Positions 21,360-33,560 of a stretch of 64,000 bases of DNA are shown here, one piece after another. The notes beneath the pieces are model-generated. The model did not search any database. It saw only the letters and a list, made by a program, of their open reading frames with translations, and had not been told where the DNA came from. The position numbers and the translations under genes are program-made. The stretch comes from Oidiodendron maius Zn (Eukaryota > Ascomycota > Leotiomycetes > Myxotrichaceae), in the NCBI GenBank assembly GCA_000827325.1, contig KN832882.1, positions 1,190,689-1,254,688 on the forward strand, in the 5' to 3' direction. Within the stretch, counting starts at the first letter, position 1, and every line of letters begins with the position of its first letter.

Positions 21360-23153
21360 CTATAGCATCACAACACCAATTCCACTGCATCCTTTCTCGT
21401 CCACTTCGTTCCTATGATTAACACCACCCGCGATAGGATTCGCCTTATAGTTGTACAAGTAGTAGTGTAGCTGACCGTCTCCGGCACCAAACCTCTGCTG
21501 TTCGAGGAACAGTGCGTTGTCCAGGAGGGTTAGGGCATTGAAAACGTCGAATTTAAACTTCTTGGCAAGGATGAGGGCGTCGTTAACCAGGGCATTCAGG
21601 CGCTCCTTCAGCGCAGCGCGGTCGTCAGCCTGCAACGCGACATTGGTTGCGTAGTAGAAGAGGTAGGCTGCGCGGATGGAGGTGTGCTTGGAATTTATGA
21701 CAGAGGATTCGATGAGATAGAAGGAGAAGAAGTCGGTTATTTCTTTTGTCGTTGCGTCCTGACATTGTTAGGAATGGATTTTAATCTTCTGGCTAGCAAG
21801 TGAGGCTTACTTCAACAACATATGTCCAGATGACTTGGTCACTAGGATCAGCCTCTTTAGGTAGTAACCAGTGCACGACTTCCTCTCTCGTGTACATAGG
21901 TGCCATATCGAATTTCTCCAAGTACGACCTAAGCAGGTTGAGAACGCCATCCACATCCTTCGCTTCCATCGGTCGTAGCCCCTTCGTAGATGTATGGTCG
22001 GGAAGTTTGTACTTCATGATCTGGTATTGAGGCTTGCTCCCGCGTGGGAGAGGGCTAAAACCAACGTCGTTGAGCTTCTGCCAATCGATCGATCTATGAT
22101 AATATCTGGTTGTGCTAACAGGTGTCGGCAGTACAATGCCAGCAGTATAGATTGCCTGCCAGACTTCTCGGATGTAGCATCGTCGAGTGATCTCTTTGAT
22201 GAGGACCGGAGTTAGACGCTTCGACCGGAGTTTCTTATGTACGCAGAGAAAGTTGACTTCAGATGCGTGCAGGACCTTCGTACGGACTCGTAGTTCGAAA
22301 GGGACGGCAGAGATGAAGGCTACGAGCTTGCGGGAGGCGCTGGCTCGAACGCCAACATGCCATTCCTTAGTCCATCCTGGAGATTGGAGAGCCCTAGGCC
22401 AGTTAGTTGTGACAATTACACAGTTTTGGACGCATACCATCTAAGAAACGGTTTCGAGTAGTTGAATCTGAACATCGACTCATTGTCCTCAACGTAATGT
22501 CCATACAGTAGATCAAATACCTCTTGAAGCTCCTCGTCGTTGGTGAGATCCATAGTAACCCACTCAAATCCGTCCACAAGTGGTCCTGGATCCTTGGGTA
22601 CATCCTCTAGAGCAATGATCTTGAATGGTCCCTCTTCGATTGCTCCCTTTTCTCCAAAATTCGGAACCGGTTGTGTCTGCCAGAACTTGTACGATCCCAT
22701 GTCTTTGACATTCTTCCCCTTCGCTGCCAACCCAGTCATGATATCCTCGAGGCTCAACTTTTTCAGCGCATCTGTTGCCTGTTGCGTGGTAATGTCTCCA
22801 TCAACGACGCCGAGCTGTTGGGCCAGCGCGGGGTTCATCTTCAGCAACTCGGAAACTTGCGCATGGCTGAGACCACCAACAGCCTTGGATATCTCGTCCT
22901 TTGAAGGACCTGCTGAAGACTCGCCTTTCTCCAAATGTAGGAGATTTTTTATCCGCTTCTTCTTCGATTTCTTCTTCTTGGACGTCGCGCTGCTCGAAGC
23001 CGTCGCGCCGTCTGCGGGGACCTCATCGCCGTCCTCTTCTTCACTTTCAGGCTCCGCTTGGGGGTCGGATGAAGCAGCTTTAGACTCGGCGATGGCCTCT
23101 GCTGCAACCTTCTGCACTCTAGCAGGATCATCAATCTTGGATTCGTCAGCCAT
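21360..23153 (-). CDS. nmt1: Glycylpeptide N-myristoyltransferase
   Basis: Three minus-strand exons, 23153-22438, 22393-21811 and 21758-21360, with introns of 44 and 52 bp, give 565 residues. The start at 23153 ([20 protein letters not shown]) is the first ATG that gives the usual acidic N-terminus. A Lys-rich patch (KKKKSKKKR) near residue 60 is typical for ribosome association. The catalytic core shows [52 protein letters not shown] formed across intron 1, [40 protein letters not shown], and [11 protein letters not shown] with a C-terminal VVML. It transfers myristate from myristoyl-CoA to N-terminal Gly. The N-terminal region is somewhat extended and Ala/Ser/Glu-rich. Confidence 0.96.
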
Positions 23154-23496
23154 TGTTGCTGTCGAAGACTTGCAAGAGATGTGGCATGAACTTTTGGCGG
23201 GGTTGTCGGTGTTTCGGTGGGATCCCAAGACAACGGTTAAAGTAGGTCACGTGAACAAACTCTTCAATAACTTCAGAAAAGTGGTACCAATTTTTGGCAA
23301 TAAATACTTTATCTTTGGAATGTACCAAAGACGTTAATTACTCAGGAGATCGATTCTATATAATGTGAAGCGTGCTCTAATATTAGAGGTTGGAAGAGTT
23401 GCAACATGCGTTTGCTGATATAGGAATTTGCGGCTATTTATCGCGATACTTGGGGTATTCTGGCCCTAATAATGCCTAGGCTATATAATGCACAAA
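23154..23496. other. Intergenic region between two minus-strand genes
   Basis: It contains the 3' flank of the ABHD12-like gene and the NMT promoter. An RGTCACGTGA-type E-box (GGTCACGTGAAC, 23244-23255) sits about 90 bp upstream of the NMT start, a plausible basic helix-loop-helix site. Confidence 0.35.
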
Positions 23497-24942
23497 TCAA
23501 ACAGAGGCAAAAGCCTTACCATTAAGCTCAAATGCTTTGAGAACAGCTAAGGAAACTTGGTTGTATGTCAAAACCAGGCTGTGATCTATGAAGAGTCAGC
23601 AATTTATCTAGCAAAACCCGAAGAACGAAGCGATTACATCCATAAGGCACAATATCTTGCCTAATAATCTTATCAGTGCTATCAGAATTAGATCGCACAG
23701 TTCTAATGAATGCACCATCGCCTATATCTATAGTATTCTTCTGCTTAATCTCTTCCAGTTGAGGTATGTCCAGCCCTCCATCTACAGTCGCATTTATAGC
23801 AGCATCAAACAGTTCATCTGCATGATGTGGTAGAATCTCTGGATCATTCAAAGAGTGCACGATGAAAAGCCTCACCCGCTTACTCACTCGAACAAAATTC
23901 GCAATTCGCTCGGTGGACGACCACGTATCGCGGAGCCTTGTTTTGAAATATTGCAGGACTGGAGGGAATATCCGCAGAGGAAACAGCCACCCGACGAGAC
24001 AGAACTCAGAAAGAAGATTCTGCAAGCGGGCGAAGCCAGAAAGCAAGATAGTGCCAGCGAATTCAATGCCCTGCACAGCGAAATGCTCGACCACAGCTGC
24101 TGTGACAGCAGTTCCAAGGCTGTGGCCTAGGATAACGATACGGTCAGGTGAGACCTGGGCTACTTCCATGGCCCAGTTGACGGCCGCGATGCCATCGATG
24201 ATAAGTCCCTCCTCGGTTGGAGAGCCAGAGGAGAATCCGAAACCTCTGTAGTCGATGGCTAGTATGTGGGTATTAAAAGTACCACTATTAGATAGTACGC
24301 GGTAGGAGTCGCTTCTCCAGCCTTGAGCGACATTTCCCGCGTTCTACATTGGTTAGTGTGCCATGGTCTGATCAAGAGATTTGGGACATACGCCGTGAAC
24401 TGATACCACGTTAGTAGAAACTCGCGCTAAGGTTAGAGGGCAGGGACATTGCTTACAACTTATAATTAGTCGAGATTCTGGATCATCTCTCAAAAGCTCG
24501 AAGCCCTTCACCCTTGTGATGTCTTCTGTACAGCCTGACTGCTGCTGTAGAATCTCAAACTCATGCTTGCTGTAGAGAGATAGTGGTATTATGTGCCAGG
24601 AATGTATAGCTTCATGATCCGGCGTGGTGAAAGTGAAAGGGGTAACTTGATTTTCTAAGGAGGCTATCAGTAAGGGCGCGGAGAGGCCATTTCAGGGTCT
24701 GACTTGCGAATCCGAACTGCTCTGGCTTATTGGCGTTCGCCCACCACGTCGGCCACTGCGCTCTGTGCAGATACAATACACTAGAGACAATGAGCATAGA
24801 TGAATTCAAGGCAGAGAGTGATATAATCTTACTGTCGTTGCAGCCATGGGATTGCCAAGGCCACCAAAGAAACAGCATATAAGGAGATGCCGAGGAGCAG
24901 CCTTCGTGATACCAACATGACGATGGCGGCCAGATTGATCAT
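23497..24942 (-). CDS. ABHD12-like membrane-anchored alpha/beta hydrolase with an 8-nt microexon
   Basis: Six minus-strand exons give 395 residues: 24942-24833, 24780-24704, 24654-24457, 24399-24392, 24343-23638 and 23585-23497. Introns are 48-57 bp. The N-terminus (MINLAAIVMLVSRRLLLGIS and on) is a membrane anchor. FGFAKNQVTPFTFTTPDHEA and SFHGNAGNVAQGW follow. The second is built from exon 3, the 8-nt exon and exon 5. LAIDYRGFGFSSGSPTEEG, the nucleophile GHSLG and the late Asp in HSLNDPEI are present. The last intron (GTAATC..CATAG) restores PYGYHSLVLTYNQVSLAVLK with the catalytic His. Without splicing the frame ends without it. ABHD12-type enzymes hydrolyse (lyso)lipids. The substrate here is inferred. 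Confidence 0.85.
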
Positions 24943-25466
24943 TCTGGGAAAGAGAGAGGGCCTCTGGCATGAAGGTTTAGAACTCGCAAAGGTCTAATAT
25001 AACAAAACACTGAAAACAAGGTAACAGAGTCTTAAATCTGTAGCTTCGTTTCGTTTTGATCTTCGTGCTTTTGATGGGTTTCGGGTGCCTCCGTGCATTT
25101 CCGAAGCAGGCTCTCGCTGGAGAGGGTCGCAACTCGCTAGATAACGAAGACCACAACTAGATTTCAACTCGCAGTTTTCGACTTATTAATGCATCTGTCT
25201 CTCACTCAAGCCGTTCTGTCTGATATGTGACAGCCTGGACCTCGCGGTTGATTCTGAAGTGGCAGCCTCGCTTCCTTAGGACAAGGCTCGCTTGATCTCC
25301 GGCGCCTCGCTCGTCCATTATCCATCCATCCATCCAGAGTCCTTCCCTCTCAAAGCTTCACACTTCCGCATCTTCCATTCGGCCCCAACCACCACTACTA
25401 CACGTGTCCGCCTCAGCCATCTCTCCGACCGGCGAGACTGTCTACAGAAAGATATCTATCGCGGCA
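24943..25466. promoter_or_regulatory. Divergent promoter of the ABHD12-like gene and swc3
   Basis: The 524 bp between the two start codons hold no coding signal. A short (CATC)4 run occurs at about 25321-25336 and CT-rich leader sequence precedes swc3. Confidence 0.35.
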
Positions 25467-27315
25467 ATGGAGAGAAAGAGGAAATTGCCAGCGAGAGCTG
25501 CACGCGTGGAGGGAGTTAGCAAGAAACGGACCTCGACGCCCCCAGAGTCTCAGAATCAACCATCACCGACGCCTGCTCCAGCCCCAATTGTTGAGGAGCC
25601 TCTGCCACGATCGATAAGTGCAGGCAAACCGCTGCCGACGCTGGACGCTCCTCAGCCAGAAGATCTGCCTGCAAAAGAATACCAATCTGTCTCTGAAAGG
25701 TCTGTCCTTCCCATATCCGACACCTCACTTCGCGATGTCTCCCCGTGCAGATTCCCAGAGCTAACCCTTTTGTTGCAGTGGAGTACTGGTAGAATCACTA
25801 CGTCGATCTCGAGCGAAATGGCTCAGCGAAGGCATATTCGAGAAATACTGGACGAAGCCAACGGCAAAGAATAAGGGCCTGCCTGAACTGGCAAATAATC
25901 CACCGAAGGATTCGATGGCGAAGCTGGGTACATGTACCATCACGGTTGAACCGCACATCTTCGAGGCCCAAATGTGGGCAATAAAAGACCCCACACCGCG
26001 AGCAACAGCCCCTCCACCTCCTCAGCAACAAACTATGTATCGCCCTATTATTCAGTATGGTCCGCCCAATGGCGTGATGCCTCCTCCACGACTTCCTCCC
26101 AACCAAGCACCTCCACCGCAGCAGATGCACCAAGCTCCTCCCAGGCCACAAGATACCCCGATGGCGAATGCACATCCTCCCCACGCAATACATCAATCTC
26201 CCTACGCACCAATACCCAACCCGAATCTCCACTCTGCTCCAAATCCTCCACCCACCAACCCCTCGCCTGCAGACTCAGCCAAGCGCACCGACCCAGTAAT
26301 TCAAATGCTTGCAGAGCAAGCTGCCACAGATCCAGATCTGAAAGCGCTCATGAAGACTGTAGCTAATGGTGAGGCCTCGCCTGACCAACTGAAGCAGTTC
26401 CAATCACATATCGACCAGCTCACTCGACTCCACAAACAACGTCAAGCCGCTGCTGAACGCAAAGCCGAAGCTGCTCCTCAACATAACGGCCACGTAAAAC
26501 CGACTTACACAAACCCTCCTCCCAATGATAGTGTACAACAAGGAGGCGGGCTAGGAGCTCAGCAGCATAGTGCTCCGCCACATAGTGTAGCAAACGGCCA
26601 CATGCATCCATCTCCAAGTCCTACTACTGCCCATGGGCAGATGTCTCCGACCAGCCTCACGCCGTCACAAGGACCTCTGGCAGGTCCTGTACCACACGGG
26701 CATGCTCCTTCCCCGCACTACCAGTCACATCCTCAGCCTCAGGCACTCCGATCGAAGGGACCGGTACCTTCTACCAAACCTGACATAACCGGAGTCGTAT
26801 TTGAATTCACGGGTGGCTCTGGAGATCGTTTTCTATTCCCAAAATTCAGTATTCTGGAGTACCTACCGCAAGGCCAAGTTATTGCATCATTCCTCATCGT
26901 CAGGAAAGGTAGTGCCAGCGACTCACCAGCGTATGATCCAGAGTTGGATTACTACCAGCCGATCACCATCCGACTATACGCTCATCAAGGCCGGCAGTTA
27001 GACGCCTTGCAAAAGGTCGTTGCTCCGCCAGACGAGGTTCGAAGATATATGGATGATATTATGGACAACATGACGAGGGCAGAGTATGTACTCCTCGCCA
27101 TGCGTCTACCCAGAGACGAACCAACATCCACAGCAAAGGAGCCGAAAGAGCCTAAGGATGCAGAACCCAACAAGACTATCCGCATGGACGACCAAGTGCT
27201 CTGGACAACGACGAACCCCACACAAGCGCCTGTACCGGTGCAAGCGGCACCCAGGCTACTCACTGAAGAGGAGAAATACAAGTCTTTCATCTCGACAGTC
27301 ACCCAAAAGGTTTGA
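25467..27315 (+). CDS. swc3: Swc3, subunit of the SWR1 chromatin-remodelling complex
   Basis: Two exons, 25467-25699 and 25779-27315, with a 79-bp intron (GTCTGT..TTGCAG), give 589 residues. SWR1 exchanges H2A for H2A.Z. The N-terminus MERKRKLPARAARVEG, the PLPTLDAPQPEDLPAKEYQS segment and, across the intron, SGVLVESLRRSRAKWLSEGI with FEKYWTKPTAKNKG match filamentous-fungal Swc3. DSMAKLGTCTITVEPHIFEA closes the conserved part. The middle (about residues 160-360) is Pro/Gln/His-rich low complexity. A second ordered block (TGVVFEFTGGSGDRFLFPKF, RYMDDIMDNMTRAEYVLLAM) lies towards the C-terminus. The start at 25467 is chosen over the open frame upstream because MERKRK is the family start. Confidence 0.85.
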
Positions 27316-27695
27316 AGCCCGTTATTTTAATTTGGCTCATCTGGCGGCGGCGTATGGGCTACTGTGTTAATGGAAATGGCTAATACAAAATCAAAAATGG
27401 AGCGGGTTGATTTGCGAGGTTATACCAGGGTCAGCGATGGGAAATTGGACGGAGGTGGCTCTAGAGAGCAATCGATGTATATCTAGATACGAACTTAATG
27501 GAAGTCTCCTGCGAGGGACGGTGTTCTATGATGAAATGACTTCAAGTGTAGAACAGTGCATGATGGACTACGTCGTTTGTTGTATTCCAGTTATGGCGGA
27601 CATTTTTTCTGTATGACGCCTATCAGATGCTATATACAACGAATTGTAAAGTGCCTCAAGATCTCCGAATCCAATCAAAGATCTCGATCAGGTCA
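27316..27695. other. Convergent intergenic region
   Basis: It holds the 3' flanks of swc3 (plus) and the acid phosphatase gene (minus). Short frames here carry no recognisable product. Confidence 0.4.
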
Positions 27696-29321
27696 TCAGA
27701 TAGTCGTCGTCGAGTCTGCGCAAGGGATTGGCCCGTCCTGAAAATTCAGTGAGGTGGTGGTATTGTACTTCCACCAGAAGTCAAGATACTGCGGATATGT
27801 CTTCGGCACATCACAGGTCTTAATATAATCCGGCATATCCTTCCGGAGCGTGCTCATGTACACGTCCAGCGGGCACGAGTACCCGGGCCCGGACTGGTTG
27901 GTCTGGAAAGGGATGACGGCCTCGTTCACGATGAGACGGACATGCACACCAGCGGGCGCAGTGGTGGTGGCATTGCAAGTCAAGCGTTCGATTGTGAAGT
28001 GTCCGGATTGGGGAACGATGTTACCTGTGGACCATGGGTTTGGAAATGGGATGCTATCGAGGGGAAGGTCTTCTACCGGGTTGAAGTGGCCGAGAAGGCC
28101 GATGATGGGAGTTATGTTGGTATCGTGAGCGCTTGAGCCATATGTGTCAGTCATCGTGAGAGCGTAAGGAACTGGATGGGGTGGCTTACAAGTTGAAGAA
28201 TATTGTTCCGGAAGATGGACCTTCACTAAGAAGAGTCAAGGAGGCGTTGACATAAACGGCACCAACTGCATTCATGTTCGTGTCACCAGGACTGCAGCGT
28301 TCACATGTTAGTTATATTCATGATTATTTCAAGGTAATGGAACTTATTACCCTGAGCAGTAATAGTATTGCAAGTCTTGGGTATACCCATAGGCTACCCA
28401 CTCGTCGAGCGTGAAGGCGTTTATCCAATCGGAGAAAGGGCGTACGTTGAGCTCGAAGGCCGCCATCTCTATTCTTTATATCAGCACGGAAAAGTAATAA
28501 GGCAAATATGATTACAGTTAGTAAGACAGGAACATACGCATCAAGTTGTACACATCCGTGGCGTTAATATCGAGACCCGGGTTTTGGGAGTTGAGTCGAG
28601 CTGCGGCAACATAGAACTGAGGCATCAGATTGGTCAAATCACCACACGTCTTCTGGTCCTTATCTTTATCACAAGTCGGGGTGAGACTATTAGCTCCTTG
28701 AGTCTCCGATTCCGAGATGATGTTGATTGCTGCATTGGTAGAGTAGTTGTACGCAAAGAAGCCCTCACCAAAGGATCGGGCTGACTCAATCACACGCTCA
28801 TAGCCACTTGTGAAGATGGGCACAATGGATTTGCCATCCCAGAGATTTCTGTAGCGTGCTCTGTACTCGGTACCATGGGTGTGAGTGCTGAGCAGGCCAG
28901 CGTAAGCTCCGCTGAAGCTCTCTTGACCGGAAAGGCAGTAGTCAGAGAGGTAGGAGGTCCAAGTGTTCAGAAAGGTCAGACCCCCTCTGAATTCGGTAAT
29001 GTTAGAGGAGTAAATTTTATCCAATGATGTTAACATGTCTGAACGTGGGCCTGGATCTGGATAACGTTCGCCGTGCCTGTGGATCATAATGACTTGATCT
29101 ACTGCACAGCCCGTAGGGGTATCTCGCTCAATACCATATGAAACACCCTGCGACCAAGGGCCGTTTCCTCCGTAGTGCTTGAGCACACTAAATCCGTCAT
29201 TGAACTCCTGAGAGAACTGCTTGGCGGAGTAAGACCGTGGGTTGGCAGCCTGATACGTAAATGCCGAGACGGGTAGGGCTGCGGCAAGGACTGCCCCTGT
29301 AATGCTCTGACCACGAACCAT
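27696..29321 (-). CDS. Secreted histidine acid phosphatase / phytase
   Basis: Four minus-strand exons, 29321-28538, 28468-28351, 28291-28190 and 28131-27696, with introns of 69, 59 and 58 bp, give 479 residues. A signal peptide (MVRGQSITGAVLAAALPVSA) precedes the mature enzyme. The catalytic IHRHGERYP motif carries the phospho-accepting His83. The proton-donor motif AHDTNITP is formed only when intron 3 is removed (NF joined to AHDTN). Multiple Cys and N-glycosylation sites (NIT, NYS, NAT, NTT) fit secretion. The family (GH-independent branch 2 histidine phosphatases) releases phosphate from phosphomonoesters including phytate. Substrate range is not readable from the sequence. The longer frame upstream of 29321 lacks a signal peptide and was not used. 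Confidence 0.92.
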
Positions 29322-30814
29322 GATTGATGTTGACCGGAGTAAAGAATGAATGATAGTATGTGCAATTGAGAAAATCTTCACTCTCGCGTTACTCAACTTC
29401 CGGTGTTCTCTGCAGATCCTGCCTACCGACTCCAGACATCGTCGCCTCTTGATATCACTTTCTTCTCCATTGTCACTTACTAAGGACTTACGCGTTCTGC
29501 ATCCGAATACAACCAAAGTTATGGAGAACTCATATGTCTTCCCCGCCGTTATTAATTCCTTCATAAGCGACTAGAGCCCACGTGCTTGGAGGGTTGATGC
29601 TCAATTGCTTCGAATTTCTGTGTTGGGGGGGCTTGACATGATATTATTTCGATGTAATTCCCTCACCCACTCTTTGCTGATATTGCCTGAGTCCTGGATT
29701 CCCACGTGCTGCAACATTCGCACTGTTCCTCCCTGTGACCGATCATTCCTCAGATTCATTCAATTATGCTGTGGAGATTCTGTCAAGCTTGCACCACTAA
29801 CACAAGGTTCGACTTTGGTTCTCAGGGGTCTCCAAACAGACCCTCTTATCGGACAAGTAATATGCAACCTTTACATTTGCACTTTTATTTTGCAGCATAT
29901 GACAGTAGTCATCATAATCTGTGTAGGCTAACCCTCCTCGGCATTGTATTCATTGGGACAATTCTTCTGCAGCAGTATGAGATTAGGTTTATTCTCCTGA
30001 CTCTTCTGCTTACTGTTCGATGAAAATACCTTCTTATTGGTTCTCTGCTCCCCTTAATTGTTTGTAGATAAATACACGTAGGTTGTATCTTTTGTGATTC
30101 GGGCTTTCATGCATCGCAAGTGTTGACCCGATTTAAATGGCATTATCCCGGAAGGCTCTGGCAACATAATCGATACACAACCGAATTTTAAATGCCTTGG
30201 ATGCCCGACAAGGGAAAATACTCTTTTGTCTTTTGCGGTACTAGCGACTTTCTAGTTCCGAGCGACAAGAAGTGAGCAGTAGACGGTCGGTATATCCGTG
30301 ATAGTAGTCGTCTGGGGCGTGAGGGATAATTTATAGAACTGAGGGCCAAGACACCAGGATTTTGTTAACCAGGCGCCGAATCTGCAAGGCACCGTCAGCA
30401 AGAATATGCTGACTACTGACTGATTCTCGCTGCAATACTACGTTAGGTTGCACTAAACGACCGCCATTGAGCGCTCTACCATCCTGCATGGTTGTGGCGT
30501 ACTGCTGCCAAGAAACGCATTTTCTACTTTCGTCTTAATGCCAAATACTTGCATCTGATTAACGCCAGGCTATTCAGACGACAATCTCGTCGACGCTCGA
30601 TCCATTACACCACATGACTAGCCCCGCTGCAATTCGTGTGAATCCATGTAAATATCTTCGTAGGTAGCGCCAACTGTTTATGGCGATCATATGCGCGCTT
30701 TAAAGTAGATAATGAAATTCTATAAAGTCTCTACGGTCGCTTTAGAGATGCCTGTTCTAAAGATTGAGCATTTTCCTCTCTAACCCAAAGCCACACAAGT
30801 TCCAACTTCTCGTT
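29322..30814. other. Gene-free region, 1.5 kb
   Basis: It is the divergent spacer between the phosphatase and beta-lactamase-like genes. Translations of short frames (for example 29605-29931) show no family. One tRNA-like A-box segment on the minus strand at 30594-30621 is described separately. Confidence 0.4.
30594..30621 (-). other. tRNA-like A-box segment without a B box
   Basis: Read on the minus strand, this stretch contains tgtggtgtaatggatcgagc, close to the D-arm of Arg or Glu tRNAs (TGGCGTAATGGATAGCGC type). A GTCTGA-like anticodon-stem remnant follows, but no GGTTCGANTCC B box or matching acceptor stem is present. It is best seen as a tRNA relic or chance. Confidence 0.25.
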
Positions 30815-32287
30815 ATGCCATTCTCTACTGCAGCCGCAAAACTTGAAGTCGGTTCAATCAGCGACACAATCAAGCGTAGGTAAACCTTGCTATTTTGCGC
30901 AGTGCTATTTTCATGTGAATCTTGAATAACTCTTTAATTTAAATGCATAGAACAAGCAGATGCAATTGTCAATGCCACAGTCCCATTGATCACACCGTTA
31001 TTGAATTTCCTCGTACTTACGAGAGATGGCGATGTTCTCTACCAAGCTACTGCTGGCACGAGGCAATTAGGATCCCTAGAACCTCTGAGATTCAATGATG
31101 TAAGTTTTGGCCCCTCGCCATCATGACATGCATAGTTTTCAATGCCGTTTTTATCCTCACTTGGTCAAATGGGCTGATTTCCTCTTTAGATATTCTGGCT
31201 TGCCTCGCATACTAAAATTCTGGGGGTGATGTCGATGTTGAAGTGCATCGATATGGGACTTATTAGTATCAATGATAGTGTCTTAACTCACTTGCCTGAC
31301 CTGGCCCAGGAGCAAGTGTAAGTCATACACTTTCATGTAGCTTAAGAGTCTTTTATAATAGAGCATAGTCGAACGGACCCTAACGATCCGAATTCGCCTA
31401 CACGACCGCGAGTAGGCGATATCACTGTCCGAAACCTCCTTACACTTACCAGCGGAACTGCATATCCAGTCGTTGACTTCCTTGCTACACTAAACCCGAC
31501 AGAGATCGTTTTAGATCCAAAGCCATTCTTTCCTAGCAATGCAAGTGTCTACCAGGGCTCCCACGCTGCTGACCCAAATCTAATCTGGCGCTACGGGGCC
31601 GAAGTCGACTGGCTCGGTTTACTTGTTGAGAAGATTAGCGGGATAAGCCTTGGAAACTTTATCCAGACTCATATTTTGACTCCAGCTGGTGTCCCTCCGA
31701 GTGATTTTACATTCACTCTCGATGCGGAGCAGACCGCAAGATGCGTCGGTCAACATGTAAGGGTAAATGATACATTGGTGGTGCCAAGACCTCCAATCTA
31801 CAACCATGCAAACATCCAATTCGAAAGTGCTGGAGCTGGAGGCTTCGGCACTATCAATGCTCTTGGGCAGGCGCTGTTACCGATTATCAACGGTGGAAGA
31901 CACCCGAAAACTGGAAAGCAAATTCTTAGCCCCTCAATCGTCAAGAAAATGCTTCAGCCTCAGTTATCTGAGATTGAACTCAACAATGGCCTGAACCAAC
32001 CATCTCAAGCATCTAAGGATGGTGGAGTTTTGTTCCCCGGTGTCCCTAAGCAGTGGGGCCTCGGTGCCTTGCTCTTCCCAGAGGGATTCGCTCACACTGG
32101 TCGCGGAGATGGAACGTTAGCATGGGCTGGTTTCACGAATGTCAACTGGCACTGTGATAATGAGAAGGGTGTCGTGATATTGGCCTGGAGCCAGCTGATT
32201 CCTCAAGACGATCCTGTCTTCAATAACAATACTCGCTATCCTATTGAGAAGATCGTCTACGATGCAATCGGAAACAACTACTTTTAA
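30815..32287 (+). CDS. Beta-lactamase-like serine hydrolase (EstB/LovD superfamily)
   Basis: Four exons, 30815-30875, 30951-31099, 31190-31317 and 31369-32287, with introns of 75, 90 and 51 bp, give 418 residues. Serine beta-lactamase/transpeptidase fold landmarks are in order: FWLASHTKILG with the SxxK nucleophile (Ser76, Lys79), the second motif Tyr in IWRYGAEVDW (Tyr188), and HTGRGDG (His355) in place of KTG. The first donor is taken as GTAGGT at 30876 because it alone keeps frame with the QADAIVNATVPLITPLLNFL helix. No signal peptide is seen. Fungal members are esterases or acyltransferases, some in polyketide pathways, and the substrate here is unknown. It lies in tandem with the next hydrolase, 305 bp apart. 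Confidence 0.88.
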
Positions 32288-32592
32288 GGAAAGCACTTGT
32301 GCAAATTGAAGGAAGGGTGTGGCCTGTAGGCACATTTCACTAAGCAAAAGCTATACCTGTTCTAAACCGAGCTAGATAATAAAGTCCTAGTTTCTATTCT
32401 GACAGAATAGTCTTGATAAATGACCGACTACTCTTTTTGAAGGTTGGTGAGACTTACGTCAGATTGTTCAAATGTCATCATCATGAGCGGGGCATATTAA
32501 CTGGATTTAAATCTCACTGACACGTTTTTTCTTCAATTGTGACCAGAAAATATTTTCGCTCTTGAATTTTACCTGCAGAATAATAGTACAGA
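32288..32592. other. Intergenic region between two tandem hydrolase genes
   Basis: A 305-bp spacer with AT-rich DNA. It would hold the terminator of one gene and the promoter of the next. Confidence 0.4.
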
Positions 32593-33560
32593 ATGGCAGA
32601 TCGAACAGATATTGAGTTTAAATCCTATGAAGGGTTGACGCTACGGGGTTGGTTCTACCCAAACAAGTCTCAGGAGCGGGTCCCTGTGATTGTTATGAGC
32701 CACGGAGTATGCTTTACAACTATCTTGAAATCTCTGCTTGCAGTCTGTTAACATACTTGATTAAATAGCTCGGGGGTCTGAAGGAGCATTTCTTAGATGA
32801 CTTTGCGGCACGATTTCAGGCTGAAGGCTTCGCCGTTCTTCTGTATGACAATCGTTGCTGGGGTGCTAGTGATGGGTTGCCACGGCAAGAAACCGACCCA
32901 TGGAAGCAGGTTGAGGATATCCACGCAGCAGTCAGCCATTCTATGACTTTGCCCGATATCGACCCAGATCGTGTGGTGATCTGGGGGTCCAGCTACTCAG
33001 GTGGCAATTGCATGATTGCGGCAGCAATTGATCCGCGCGTGAAAGCTGTGATATCTCAGGTTCCTTTCACAAGTGGAGGAGCATTTTATAGTCATTTCCC
33101 CAAGGAGCTGATTGACAGCCTGTATGCTAATCGAGTTTACGGTGCGCTGCCGGAATATGCTCGTCTCTTTGCGGAAACCCTGGAAGAAGTTAAAACCGAC
33201 GGTGCTAGGCTGCTTCTGGGCACCGAGGAATCCGCCCTTTACTACCAAGAAGTATCTAAGAGGAAGCTTGCACCAGGCGTGGAATGGAAGAATGAAGTTA
33301 CTCTGCAAACCATCTACCACCTGATTAAACACGAACCAGGCAACTTCATCCACCGAATTGCGCCGCGGCCCCTCCTAGTGGTTATTGGTTTGAAGGATTC
33401 TGTTCTTCCAGCTGCACTAGTAAAGGCAGTATATGCCAAAGCTGGAGAAGGAAAGGAAGTGCTGGAGCTTGATTGTGGGCACTTTGATGCGTACCACGGG
33501 GAGGTATTTGAGATAAATATCAAGACGCAGATTGAGTTCTTAAAAAAGCATATGTTGTGA
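32593..33560 (+). CDS. Alpha/beta hydrolase of the fungal polyketide-transferase-like family
   Basis: Two exons, 32593-32706 and 32769-33560, with a 62-bp phase-0 intron (GTATGC..AATAG), give 301 residues. Landmarks are VPVIVMSHGLGGLKEHFLDD formed across the intron, LLYDNRCWGASDGLPRQETD, the nucleophile elbow VIWGSSYSGGN (Ser113 in a GxSxS context rather than GxSxG), Asp in LLVVIGLKDSVLP, and His in LDCGHFDAYHG. This pattern (DGLPR.E.DP..Q..D) is that of the group containing the fumagillin polyketide transferase and many uncharacterised hydrolases. No signal peptide. Its adjacency to the beta-lactamase-like gene could mean shared function, but no synthase gene lies near. Confidence 0.85.
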
